From: Shimia marina | Lineage (GTDB): Bacteria; Pseudomonadota; Alphaproteobacteria; Rhodobacterales; Rhodobacteraceae | Direction: 5' to 3' | Assembly: GCF_001458175.1 (NCBI RefSeq) | Contig: NZ_CYPW01000040.1 | Span: 125,800-189,799, forward strand | DNA length: 64,000 bases | In this document: positions 25,657 to 33,853 of the stretch, piece after piece | Numbering within the stretch: position 1 is the stretch's first letter | How the letters are laid out: every line of letters starts with the position of its first letter | Position numbers and translations under genes: made by a program | The notes under the pieces: generated by a model | Databases searched by the model: none | Told to the model about the DNA's origin: nothing | Seen by the model: the letters and a program-made list of their open reading frames with translations, nothing else

Positions 25657-25974
25657 ATGTCACCATTGCGTTGGGTGTTTTTGGGATTGGCCATCTGGGG
25701 TGGGATACAGCCCATGCTGTATTTTGCGCCGTGGATTGTGGAAAATGGTTTTGATTTGCAGGCGATGGTGGCCTTGTGGAAGGCCAATGACATGGTCACG
25801 GGGATCTATTGGGATCTGGTGATCTCGGCTATTGTGCTGACGGTTTGGGTGATCAGCGAGGTCTGGGTGCGCCGCAACTGGCTTGCTCTGTTGGCGATCC
25901 CCGCGACCTGGATGATTGGGGTCAGCTGTGGATTGCCGCTCTATCTGTTTTTGCGCGCGAAACCTGTGAGGTAG
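25657..25974 (+). CDS. DUF2834 membrane protein
   Basis: A 105-residue protein with three predicted membrane helices (WVFLGLAIWGGIQPMLYFAP; MVTGIYWDLVISAIVLTVWV; LLAIPATWMIGVSCGLPLYL). The ANDMVTGIYWDLVISA segment is the conserved core of DUF2834, a bacterial inner-membrane family of unknown function. A GC-rich hairpin (25613-25633) precedes it and could attenuate transcription. It lies between the lipoprotein and lysA on the same strand. Confidence 0.8.
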   Translation: MSPLRWVFLGLAIWGGIQPMLYFAPWIVENGFDLQAMVALWKANDMVTGIYWDLVISAIVLTVWVISEVWVRRNWLALLAIPATWMIGVSCGLPLYLFLRAKPVR

Positions 25975-26023
25975 GGCCCTGTCATCTCTGCGTGGCGCTT
26001 GTAGTGGGCTGTGCGCAGACCTT

Positions 26024-26060
26024 TTTGCCTCCGGCGGGGATATTTGGATCAAGAAGAAGG
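26024..26060. repeat. Dispersed intergenic repeat, copy 1
   Basis: The segment TTTTGCCTCCGGCGGGGATA then TTTGGATCAAGAAGAAGG lies between DUF2834 and lysA. A related, inexactly matching copy occurs at 36495-36521. Elements of the form CCTCCGGCGGG-TATTT-...-AAGAAGAAG recur between genes in Rhodobacteraceae, to my recollection. Confidence 0.5.
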
Positions 26061-26161
26061 TGCTGGGATACAGCCGTAGCCGCCTCTGAGGATTGAATGG
26101 TGAGGCTGTGACGCGTATGAGGGATCAGACCCAGAAGCGCGGCAGGCAGGAGACAGCAGGC

Positions 26162-27433
26162 ATGGATCATTTTCTTTATCGTGACGGTGTTTTGCATGCC
26201 GAAGATGTGCCGGTGACGGAAATCGCCGCCGCAGTAGGCACACCGTTTTATTGCTATTCCACGGCGACGCTTGAGCGGCACTTCCGCCTGTTTGATGATG
26301 CGCTGGAGGGCATGGACCACCTTGTCTGCTACGCAATGAAGGCGGCGTCCAACCAAGCCATTTTGAGAACGCTTGCCGCATTGGGAGCCGGTATGGATGT
26401 GGTCTCTGGTGGAGAATATGCGCGGGCCAAGGCCGCAGGCGTGCCTGGGGAAAGGATCGTTTTTTCGGGCGTCGGCAAGACCGAGGAGGAAATTGCCGCC
26501 GCGCTGAGTGGTGGCATTCGGCAGTTCAACGTTGAAAGCGAACCGGAAATGGCGGCCATCAGTGCGGTGGCCAGCAGACTTGGACGTGAGGCCCCCATCA
26601 CCATTCGCGTGAACCCGGATGTAGATGCCAAGACCCATGCCAAAATTGCCACCGGAAAATCGGAAAATAAATTTGGCATTCCGATCAGCCGGGCGCGGGA
26701 CGTCTATGCTTTGGCAGCCTCACTGCCAGGGCTAAAAGTTGTTGGCATTGATGTGCATATCGGCAGCCAGTTGACGCAGCTGGCCCCTTTTGAAGCTGCT
26801 TATCGCAAAGTTGCAGAGCTCACCGAGACCCTGCGCGCGGATGGGCATGACATCAAGCGTCTGGATCTGGGGGGCGGTTTGGGCATCCCTTATGAGCGCT
26901 CCAATACTGCGCCGCCGTTGCCAGTGGAATATGGCGCGATGGTCAAGCGGGAGCTGGGCCATCTGGGCTGTGAGATCGAAATTGAGCCGGGGCGTCTGAT
27001 TGCAGGCAATGCGGGCATCATGGTCAGCAAAGTCATCTATGTGAAATCCGGCGAAGACCGCGAGTTTCTGATTGTGGATGGGGCGATGAATGATCTGATC
27101 CGTCCGGCCATGTATGAGGCGCATCATGATATTGTGCCGGTGGTGGAAGCCGCGCCGGGGCAGGTGCCTGCGACTTATGATATTGTTGGGCCGGTATGCG
27201 AATCCGGTGACACCTTTGCCAAGGGGCGGGATATTGCCAAGCTGGAGGCGGATGATCTGATCGCCTTTCGCAGTGCGGGAGCCTATGGTGCCGTGATGGC
27301 CAGCGAATACAACACCCGGCCTTTGATCCCTGAGGTTTTGGTGAACGGGGATCAATTTGCGGTTATCCGCCGACGCCCGAGCTATGAAGAGATGATAAAT
27401 CGCGATAGCATTCCAGAATGGTTGGAGGGCTGA
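26162..27433 (+). CDS. lysA: Diaminopimelate decarboxylase
   Basis: A 423-residue PLP enzyme of the alanine-racemase fold that decarboxylates meso-diaminopimelate to lysine. Lys60 in CYAMKAASNQ binds PLP; IDVHIGSQLTQL, LDLGGGLGIPY and EPGRLIAGNAG complete the cofactor site, and GPVCESGDTFAKGRD carries the Cys that completes the second active site of the dimer. Start 26162 (MDHFLYRDG) gives the usual length; a longer frame to 26093 adds an atypical leader through the intergenic repeat. The order argH, small lipoprotein, lysA recurs in alphaproteobacteria. Confidence 0.95.
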   Translation: MDHFLYRDGVLHAEDVPVTEIAAAVGTPFYCYSTATLERHFRLFDDALEGMDHLVCYAMKAASNQAILRTLAALGAGMDVVSGGEYARAKAAGVPGERIVFSGVGKTEEEIAAALSGGIRQFNVESEPEMAAISAVASRLGREAPITIRVNPDVDAKTHAKIATGKSENKFGIPISRARDVYALAASLPGLKVVGIDVHIGSQLTQLAPFEAAYRKVAELTETLRADGHDIKRLDLGGGLGIPYERSNTAPPLPVEYGAMVKRELGHLGCEIEIEPGRLIAGNAGIMVSKVIYVKSGEDREFLIVDGAMNDLIRPAMYEAHHDIVPVVEAAPGQVPATYDIVGPVCESGDTFAKGRDIAKLEADDLIAFRSAGAYGAVMASEYNTRPLIPEVLVNGDQFAVIRRRPSYEEMINRDSIPEWLEG

Positions 27434-27476
27434 CACCTCCGAAGATCCTTGAGCACAGAGTGCGGATTGGAGCAAC

Positions 27477-30050
27477 GTGGCTGAACACAACGGGTCCGAA
27501 GCTGCCTTAAAGCGTCTCAGTTGGGTGATTTTCCTGACACGTATGGGCTTGTTTGCCGAAGCCGTGACACGGGCTTTCTGGCCGCTCTGGACTTTGGTTT
27601 TCTTTGTGCTGGCTGTTGTTTTGGCCGGGGCATTGGACAGGATGCCCCTTGAAGCTGTGTGGTTGGGTGGCGTTGTCGCCGTTGGTGTTGCGATCGCCTT
27701 TCTTGTGCGTGGTGTGCGACGGTTTGAATGGCCGAGCCAGGAGATGGCCGTGCGGCGTCTGGATGCGACTCTTCCTGGGCGTCCCATTCAAGCGCTTCAG
27801 GACAGCCCCGCGATTGGGCGCAATGACAGTGCGTCACAGGCACTTTGGCAGGCCCACCAAAGCCGGATGGCCGCTCGTACAGTGCAGGCGCGCCCGGTGT
27901 CTCCGGATTTGCGGATCTCCAGTTTAGACCCTTTTGGGCTGCGGTTCATTGCGCTGTTGTTTCTTATGACCGCTTTTGTTTTTGGATCGGTGTCCAACCT
28001 GACCGCGGTGAAAGATCTTGGTGCAGCGCGGGGCGCGGCCTTGGCAAGCGGGCCAACGTGGGAAGGTTGGATTGAACCGCCGGTCTATACAGGTAAGCCT
28101 GCGATGTATCTGAACGATCAGGCGGAGGGCATGCTGACTTTGCCGGAAGGCAGCCGTGTGCTTTTGCGGCTCTATGGGGAGGTGGGCGCTCTGACCGTGT
28201 CGGAAACGGTGTCAGGGCGTGCAGGCGTGATCGAAAGCGCAGCGGATGCGGAGCAGAGTTTTGAGGTGTCTCAATCTGGCGCACTGGAGATTGCCGGTCC
28301 GGGCGGCGCAAGCTGGCAGATTGATATGCTCCGTGATGGCGCGCCGAAGGTTTCCGCGCGTGCGGCCCCCGAAACATCAGATCGCGGCGAGATGACCCTG
28401 CGCTTTGAGGCGGTGGATGATTATGGCATCATCGGCGGCACCGCGCATGTGACTTTGGATTTGCCTGCGGTGGCGCGGATCTACGGGCTGACAGTGCCGC
28501 CTGAGCCGCGTGATCCCATAGAGGTCGCGCTGCCTTTGCCAATCTCCGGAGATCGGGCGCAGTTTGAAGACGTGTTGATCGAGGATTTCTCCAAACATGT
28601 CTGGGCACATTTGCCGGTCAGGGTGGCGCTTTTCGTTGAGGATGACAGCGGCCAGAGTGGCACCACCGGGGCGTTGCAGTTTGAGCTGCCTGCGCGGCGG
28701 TTTTTTGATCCTTTGGCGGCGGCGGTGATTGAGCTGCGCCGGGATTTGCTCTGGTCCAAGGAAAATGGTCGGCGCGTGGCGCAGATCATGCGGGCGCTTT
28801 CGCATCGGCCGGAAGAGGGCGTGTTTCGACGGGACACCGATTATCTCAGGTTCCGTGCGATTTTGAGGCGTTTGGAAATCAATCTGGAACATGGGCTGCG
28901 CGATGAAAAGCGCGATGAATTCGCTGAGGCGCTCTGGGCTTTGGCTGTGGATCTGGAAGACGGGGATCTGGGCAATGCCGCGGAACGTTTGCGCCAGGCG
29001 CAGGAACGCTTGTCAGAGGCGATGAAAAACGGCGCCAGTGATCAGGAGATTGCCCGTCTCATGCAGGAGTTGCGCGAGGCCACTGAAGATTACATGCGAG
29101 AGCTGGCGCGGCGCAATCAGCAGGACGGCGAGGACGGTGGTGACCGCCAAAGCGCGGAAAACAGCATGCAGCTTGATCAGAATGATTTGCAGCGGATGAT
29201 GGACCGCATTCAGGAATTGATGGAGCAGGGCCGCATGGCCGAAGCGCAGCAGGCTCTCGAAGAATTGCAGCGCCTTATGGAGAATATGCAAGTCACGCAG
29301 GGACAGGGGCAGCAGAGCCCCGGTGAACAGGCCATGGAAGGTCTGGCGGATACGCTGCGTGAACAGCAGGGCCTGTCGGATGAGGCCTTCCGTGAGTTGC
29401 AGGAGCAGTTCAACCCGGGTGCGCAATCGGGCCAATCGCAGGAAAATCAGGGCTACAGCGGTGGAGAAGGCCGTGGGCAGGCGCATGATGGCACCGGCGG
29501 TGCAGGCCAGGAAGACGGCTCTGGTGAAGGCGCCTCTGGGCAAGCGGATGCCGGAGAGACCGGAGAGCCGGGGGCGCTTGAGGATCGCCAGAATGCGCTG
29601 CGGCAGGAGCTGAGCCGTCAGTTGGGCACCTTGCCGGGGCAGGGCTCACCTGAAGGCGATGCAGCACGGCAGGCGTTGCGCGGTGCGCAAGAGGCCATGG
29701 AAGGCGCGGAAGAGGCGCTGCGCGAAGATGATCTGGCCACGGCTATCGATCGTCAGGCCGAAGCGATGGATGCCCTGCGTGAAGGGATGCGCAGCCTTGG
29801 GGAGGCCATGGCGCAGCAACAACAGCAGGGACAACAGGGCACGGCAGAAGCTCAGGGACAGGGGCAGGACCCGCTTGGGCGCAGTCAGGGCAACCGGGGT
29901 GCTGCCGGAACCGATGAAGGCGCGTTGCAGGGCGAAGATGTGTACCGGCAGGCGCGCCGGTTGCTGGATGAAATCCGCCGCCGCGCCGGGGAAGCAGAGC
30001 GCTCTGAGGCGGAGCGCAGCTATCTGGAACGCCTGCTGGAGCGGTTTTGA
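27477..30050 (+). CDS. TIGR02302/DUF4175 family membrane protein
   Basis: An 857-residue protein starting at GTG 27477. N-terminal helices lie near residues 22-75 (FWPLWTLVFFVLAVVLAGAL) and a third near 160 (FIALLFLMTAFVFGSVSNLT). A large extracytoplasmic-looking domain follows, with WEGWIEPPVYTGKPAMYL and beta-rich segments. From about residue 480 the chain becomes long helices rich in Gln, Glu, Gly and Ala (RMMDRIQELMEQGRMAEAQQ), ending in a Glu/Arg helix. This architecture is the TIGR02302 family found next to lysA in alphaproteobacteria; function unknown, possibly envelope-related. It follows lysA by 43 bp. Confidence 0.85.
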   Translation: MAEHNGSEAALKRLSWVIFLTRMGLFAEAVTRAFWPLWTLVFFVLAVVLAGALDRMPLEAVWLGGVVAVGVAIAFLVRGVRRFEWPSQEMAVRRLDATLPGRPIQALQDSPAIGRNDSASQALWQAHQSRMAARTVQARPVSPDLRISSLDPFGLRFIALLFLMTAFVFGSVSNLTAVKDLGAARGAALASGPTWEGWIEPPVYTGKPAMYLNDQAEGMLTLPEGSRVLLRLYGEVGALTVSETVSGRAGVIESAADAEQSFEVSQSGALEIAGPGGASWQIDMLRDGAPKVSARAAPETSDRGEMTLRFEAVDDYGIIGGTAHVTLDLPAVARIYGLTVPPEPRDPIEVALPLPISGDRAQFEDVLIEDFSKHVWAHLPVRVALFVEDDSGQSGTTGALQFELPARRFFDPLAAAVIELRRDLLWSKENGRRVAQIMRALSHRPEEGVFRRDTDYLRFRAILRRLEINLEHGLRDEKRDEFAEALWALAVDLEDGDLGNAAERLRQAQERLSEAMKNGASDQEIARLMQELREATEDYMRELARRNQQDGEDGGDRQSAENSMQLDQNDLQRMMDRIQELMEQGRMAEAQQALEELQRLMENMQVTQGQGQQSPGEQAMEGLADTLREQQGLSDEAFRELQEQFNPGAQSGQSQENQGYSGGEGRGQAHDGTGGAGQEDGSGEGASGQADAGETGEPGALEDRQNALRQELSRQLGTLPGQGSPEGDAARQALRGAQEAMEGAEEALREDDLATAIDRQAEAMDALREGMRSLGEAMAQQQQQGQQGTAEAQGQGQDPLGRSQGNRGAAGTDEGALQGEDVYRQARRLLDEIRRRAGEAERSEAERSYLERLLERF

Positions 30051-30084
30051 CCGCATATCAGCGCGCGGCTGGGGCTCTGCGTCG

Positions 30085-31260
30085 TCAACCGATCATCTGA
30101 TTCAGCTTCAAAAACAGCTGCGCAATCTGATCATCAAGCCATATGCGCGTGGCATCGGCGGAGACCACGAAGCTCTCTATGTAAGGGGACATGGCAGGGT
30201 ACTTCTGGCTCAGCATGTCATGGGAGCCATAAACAAAGACCGCACAGATCGCGAGCAGGACCACCAGACCAAACCCAAGCCTAAAGCCACGGGCACGGCG
30301 GGCGCGATTGTCCGGACCTTGTCCGAGATCGGGATTGCGTTGCGGCGTGGAGGTGCTGCGCAGGGTTGAATTGATGTCTTCGATATCTGGCAGAAGATCC
30401 CGGCGGGTGTCTTTTTTACGCGCGGCGGCTGGCTCTGCTGTGGGATCGGTATCGTCAGAGCGGCGCGGCTTGCGCAGGGTGCTTTGGACAGTGGGCTCGA
30501 TGCGCGTTGACATAGGAGCCGGAGCTGCCGCTTCGTCCAGTCCGAGGTCGCCCTGTGTTTCCAGTGCCTGTGGTTCTTCGGCGGCGCGGGCCTGGCTTTC
30601 GTACTCTGCTTCTGCGCGCAGAATGTCCGCGACAGAGTCGTCTATGCCACGGCGTTGGCGCTGTGGTTCGTCTTCTGGCTCTGGCGCTGTCTCCTCCGCT
30701 TCGGTACCAGTATCGTCTTCGGAAGTTTCATCCTGTGCCGTGAGCGTGTCGGCGTCTTCGCTGGCGACCTGCGCAATGGTTTGTGCCAGCGCGGCTTCCA
30801 GGCTGTCATCATTTTCTGTCTCAGCCTCATCGCCAAAAGTGGCCAAGGCTGCAGCGGTGCCGGATATCGTATCTTCTGGCTCGAGCCAAGCATCGTCTGT
30901 TTCCAGATCCCAATCCGCTGCATCCAGATCAAGATCATCAGCGTCTGTGCTTTCGTCCTCCAGAACGTCAGCTGGCTCTGCCGCGTCGGAGATGGACAGC
31001 GCAGGCGGTTCTACTTCCTCAAAGGGTTCCTGTTCCGATGCCAATGTTGTGTCTTGCGAGACCATTGCCTCGTCAGGATCGTGTGGGGCACTGTCCGGCT
31101 CTTCGGAATGCGGGGCCTCAATGCTGGGATCCACATGGTCAGGATGGACCTGAAACCAAGTGTTGCCGCAGCTGGAACACTGCACATCCCGCCCGGAGGT
31201 CGGGATGATATCGTCCGGCACCTCATACTGCGCACCACAATTTGGGCAAGTCAGCCGCAT
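30085..31260 (-). CDS. MJ0042-type zinc-ribbon protein with C-terminal membrane anchor
   Basis: A 391-residue protein. The N-terminal zinc ribbon has Cys5, Cys8, Cys28 and Cys31 (MRLTCPNCGAQYEVP, CSSCGNTW), the MJ0042/zinc_ribbon_5 pattern. A very acidic, low-complexity region of about 240 residues follows (Asp/Glu/Ala-rich), then a basic stretch RRARGFRLG and one membrane helix (GLVVLLAICAVFVYGS), and a short C-terminal segment. Proteins of this design are common in Rhodobacterales next to ftsE; their role is unknown. It is divergent from ftsE across 143 bp. Confidence 0.8.
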   Translation of the reverse strand: MRLTCPNCGAQYEVPDDIIPTSGRDVQCSSCGNTWFQVHPDHVDPSIEAPHSEEPDSAPHDPDEAMVSQDTTLASEQEPFEEVEPPALSISDAAEPADVLEDESTDADDLDLDAADWDLETDDAWLEPEDTISGTAAALATFGDEAETENDDSLEAALAQTIAQVASEDADTLTAQDETSEDDTGTEAEETAPEPEDEPQRQRRGIDDSVADILRAEAEYESQARAAEEPQALETQGDLGLDEAAAPAPMSTRIEPTVQSTLRKPRRSDDTDPTAEPAAARKKDTRRDLLPDIEDINSTLRSTSTPQRNPDLGQGPDNRARRARGFRLGFGLVVLLAICAVFVYGSHDMLSQKYPAMSPYIESFVVSADATRIWLDDQIAQLFLKLNQMIG

Positions 31261-31403
31261 CCTGATCCCCTGTTGATCCGTTCTTATACTTGTTTATGAA
31301 CCATATTCTGTAACAAGCCATTGCGAAAGTGCAAAGCCTGCGCACAACGGATTGCAACCCAGCCGATGCTCGTGCACAACAATCGAGATATGAGAGGCCT
31401 GCT

Positions 31404-32081
31404 GTGATCGAACTGGACAATATTGCCTATAGCTATGGCGGTGGTGAGCTTTTGAGCGATGTGACGCTGAAGCTTGCGCCGGGATCGTTTCATTTTCTGA
31501 CCGGCCCGTCCGGTTCTGGGAAAACGACCTTTATGAAGCTGTGTTACGGCGCGCTGACACCTACGGCAGGCCATGTGCATCTGTTTGGCAAGAACGTGCG
31601 TGAGATGAGCCGCGATGACCATGCCATGACACGCCGCCAAATCGGTGTGGTGCATCAGGATTGTCAGTTTCTGGATCATCTGCCACTGCGCGAAAATGTG
31701 GCGCTGCCACTCACAGTGTCGGGGCGGGATTCGCTGGAACAGCATTCCAATCTCAAGGAGCTTCTGACCTGGGTCGGGCTTGGACATCGCGCCGGCGCGT
31801 TGCCACCGGAGCTTTCAGGCGGGGAACGCCAGCGGGCGGCTTTGGCCCGTGCGGTGATAATGTCGCCTGAAATTGTCCTCGCAGATGAGCCAACCGGCAA
31901 TGTGGACTGGGAAATGTCGCAGCGGTTGTTGCAGTTGCTGGTGGAGCTCAATCGGATGGGAAAAACGATCCTGATTGCCACCCATGATCTGAATTTGATC
32001 CGCTCTGCCAAACATCATGTACAGGCGCGCGTCTTGCGGATCTCGGGCCGCAAACTGCAACTGGCGGGGGCGGATCTATGA
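31404..32081 (+). CDS. ftsE: Cell division ATP-binding protein FtsE
   Basis: A 225-residue ABC ATPase: Walker A GPSGSGKTTF, Q-loop VVHQDCQFLDHLPL, signature LSGGERQRAALARA and Walker B IVLADEPTGNVDW. It pairs with FtsX, overlapping by four bases (ATGA); FtsEX couples the divisome to peptidoglycan hydrolase activation in the cell envelope. The start is GTG 31404 (GAGAGG shortly upstream); an in-frame codon at 31329 would add 25 residues of non-family sequence. The HLPLRENVALPL segment is typical of FtsE and separates it from LolD-type ATPases. Confidence 0.93.
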   Translation: MIELDNIAYSYGGGELLSDVTLKLAPGSFHFLTGPSGSGKTTFMKLCYGALTPTAGHVHLFGKNVREMSRDDHAMTRRQIGVVHQDCQFLDHLPLRENVALPLTVSGRDSLEQHSNLKELLTWVGLGHRAGALPPELSGGERQRAALARAVIMSPEIVLADEPTGNVDWEMSQRLLQLLVELNRMGKTILIATHDLNLIRSAKHHVQARVLRISGRKLQLAGADL

Positions 32082-32980
32082 GCCGGGGGTTGCGTTTGTC
32101 CGCGCTTGTGATGGGCGATGCTCAGGCGGATCGTATTGTGCCGCCCACCGGTTTCACTGCGCGGCTGACGTTATTTGCCGCCGGGGCCATGGCGTTTCTG
32201 ACCGTTTTTGCTTTGGCGCTGTCCCTTGCCAGCGGGCGGTTGGCGACGCGTTGGGGGGATGAACTGGCGCAAAGTTCAACCCTGCGCATCTCCGCCCCCG
32301 CCGAACAGAAAGAGGCGCAGACCGCTGCGGCGCTGGCGGTTCTGGACAGCACGCCGGGGATCGCCTCGGCGCGGGCGCTGAGCCCGGATGAGCAGGCGGC
32401 GTTGTTGGCCCCTTGGTTTGGGGCCGATCTGCCGATTGATACGCTGCCTATTCCGCAATTGATCGAGATTGTGGAAACGGAAGAAGGCTATGACGCGGCG
32501 GGGCTGCGGCTCCGGTTGCAGGCAGAAGTCCCGGCTGCGGTGCTGGATGACCACACGCGGTGGCGGCGCCCGCTGGAACGCGCGGCATCGCGCCTGCGGT
32601 TGCTGGGCTGGGTGTCTATCCTACTGATTGGTGGGGCGACCGCCGCGATGATCACGCTTGCTGCCAATGCCGCGCTTGCCGCCAATTCGCAGGTGATTTC
32701 GGTGCTGCGTCTGATCGGCGCGCAGGATGACTATATTGCCAGTGCGTTTGTGCGCCGCTTTACCTTGCGGGCGCTCACAGGGGCTTTGGCTGGCACAGTG
32801 CTCGGCGCGCTGGCCATTTTTCTTTTGCCGTCGGCGCAGGAAGAAGGCGGATTTCTTACCGGGCTGGGGTTTGAGGGAGCTGGCTGGGTAAGCTTGATCC
32901 TGATCCCAGGCCTTGCGGCTGTTGTGGCCTATTTTGCAACGCGGGCTGCGGCCCGAAAAACTTTGTCGGAGTTGACGTGA
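32078..32980 (+). CDS. ftsX: Cell division permease-like protein FtsX
   Basis: A 300-residue membrane protein with the FtsX topology: a first helix near residues 27-50, a periplasmic domain to about 170 (with the LDSTPGIASARALS segment of the PLD domain), then three helices including SILLIGGATAAMITLAANAA and the C-terminal GWVSLILIPGLAAVVAYFAT. VISVLRLIGAQDDYIASAF is the conserved cytoplasmic coupling region. The periplasmic loop is short, as in many alphaproteobacteria. It overlaps ftsE (ATGA) and its stop overlaps the plsC start (TGATG). Confidence 0.9.
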   Translation: MSRGLRLSALVMGDAQADRIVPPTGFTARLTLFAAGAMAFLTVFALALSLASGRLATRWGDELAQSSTLRISAPAEQKEAQTAAALAVLDSTPGIASARALSPDEQAALLAPWFGADLPIDTLPIPQLIEIVETEEGYDAAGLRLRLQAEVPAAVLDDHTRWRRPLERAASRLRLLGWVSILLIGGATAAMITLAANAALAANSQVISVLRLIGAQDDYIASAFVRRFTLRALTGALAGTVLGALAIFLLPSAQEEGGFLTGLGFEGAGWVSLILIPGLAAVVAYFATRAAARKTLSELT

Positions 32981-33723
32981 TGCGCCTCGCTCTTCAATGG
33001 ATTTTGTCCATCATCTATGTCGTTCAAAACGCCATCATGATGTTGGCGATGGGCATCGTTTTCTTCCCTTGGGCGTTGTTGTCTCCTAGAGGCGCAATGG
33101 CGGCCTGCAACAGCTATGCTACATGGGCGATCTGGACCGCGCGCTGGCTGGTGGGGATCCGCTGTGAAGTGCGTGGAGAGGTGCCAAGCGGGGCTGTGTT
33201 GATCCCGGCCAAGCACCAGTCGTTTCTCGATATTATGGTGATCTTCAAGGCACTGCCTCAGCCGCGCTTTATCATGAAATATGAGCTGCTCTTCACCCCG
33301 ATTATTGGGGTCTATGCGTGGCGTTTGGGCTGTGTGCCGGTGCGGCGTGGCAAACGGGGCGCAGCGATCAAGGCAATGCTGGCAGATGTGGAGAGTGGTC
33401 GCGTGCCGCCCGGACAGCTTGCCATCTATCCACAGGGCACGCGGGTGCCAGTGGGCGATTATGTGCCCTATAAGGTTGGCCCCTACGTGCTCTATCGTGA
33501 AACAGGGCAGGCGGCGGTGCCGGTTGCCACGAACTGTGGCATGTTCTGGCCCAAGGGCACGATGTTGCGCACACCGGGGCATGCGGTGGTCGAGTTTCTG
33601 GAGCCAATTGCACCCGGTTTGGATCAGAAAAGCTTTATGGCGCAGTTGGAGGAGGTCATTGAAGACGGCTCCAATGCGCTGATGGCAGAAGCGGGGTTTG
33701 TACCGGAGACGGGTGACCGCTGA
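32980..33723 (+). CDS. plsC: 1-acyl-sn-glycerol-3-phosphate acyltransferase
   Basis: A 247-residue membrane-bound acyltransferase that makes phosphatidic acid from lysophosphatidic acid. The HX4D catalytic motif is KHQSFLDI; the substrate-binding motif is IYPQGTRVPVG, and PVRRGKRGAA lies between them. One N-terminal helix (ALQWILSIIYVVQNAIMMLA) anchors it. The ATG at 32980 overlaps the ftsX stop (TGATG); a GTG three bases earlier is an alternative. Co-expression of ftsEX with plsC links division with phospholipid synthesis and is a recurring arrangement in Rhodobacteraceae. Confidence 0.9.
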   Translation: MRLALQWILSIIYVVQNAIMMLAMGIVFFPWALLSPRGAMAACNSYATWAIWTARWLVGIRCEVRGEVPSGAVLIPAKHQSFLDIMVIFKALPQPRFIMKYELLFTPIIGVYAWRLGCVPVRRGKRGAAIKAMLADVESGRVPPGQLAIYPQGTRVPVGDYVPYKVGPYVLYRETGQAAVPVATNCGMFWPKGTMLRTPGHAVVEFLEPIAPGLDQKSFMAQLEEVIEDGSNALMAEAGFVPETGDR

Positions 33724-33853
33724 ATCGAAATGCCGATGCGACGGGTGATTGCCACTACGGCGCCTCTATGTTTTTGCGCGTTTAAGGCGATGTAGTGGGA
33801 CCTATAGGCCGCGTGCTGTTTTCATGGTATGATATCCTTTTTTGAGGTTTGTT

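Noticed and set aside
30308-31153. Ser-rich open frame on the plus strand across the zinc-ribbon gene
   Set aside because: It is the complement of the acidic low-complexity region; runs of Ser come from reading Asp/Glu/Ala codons in reverse.
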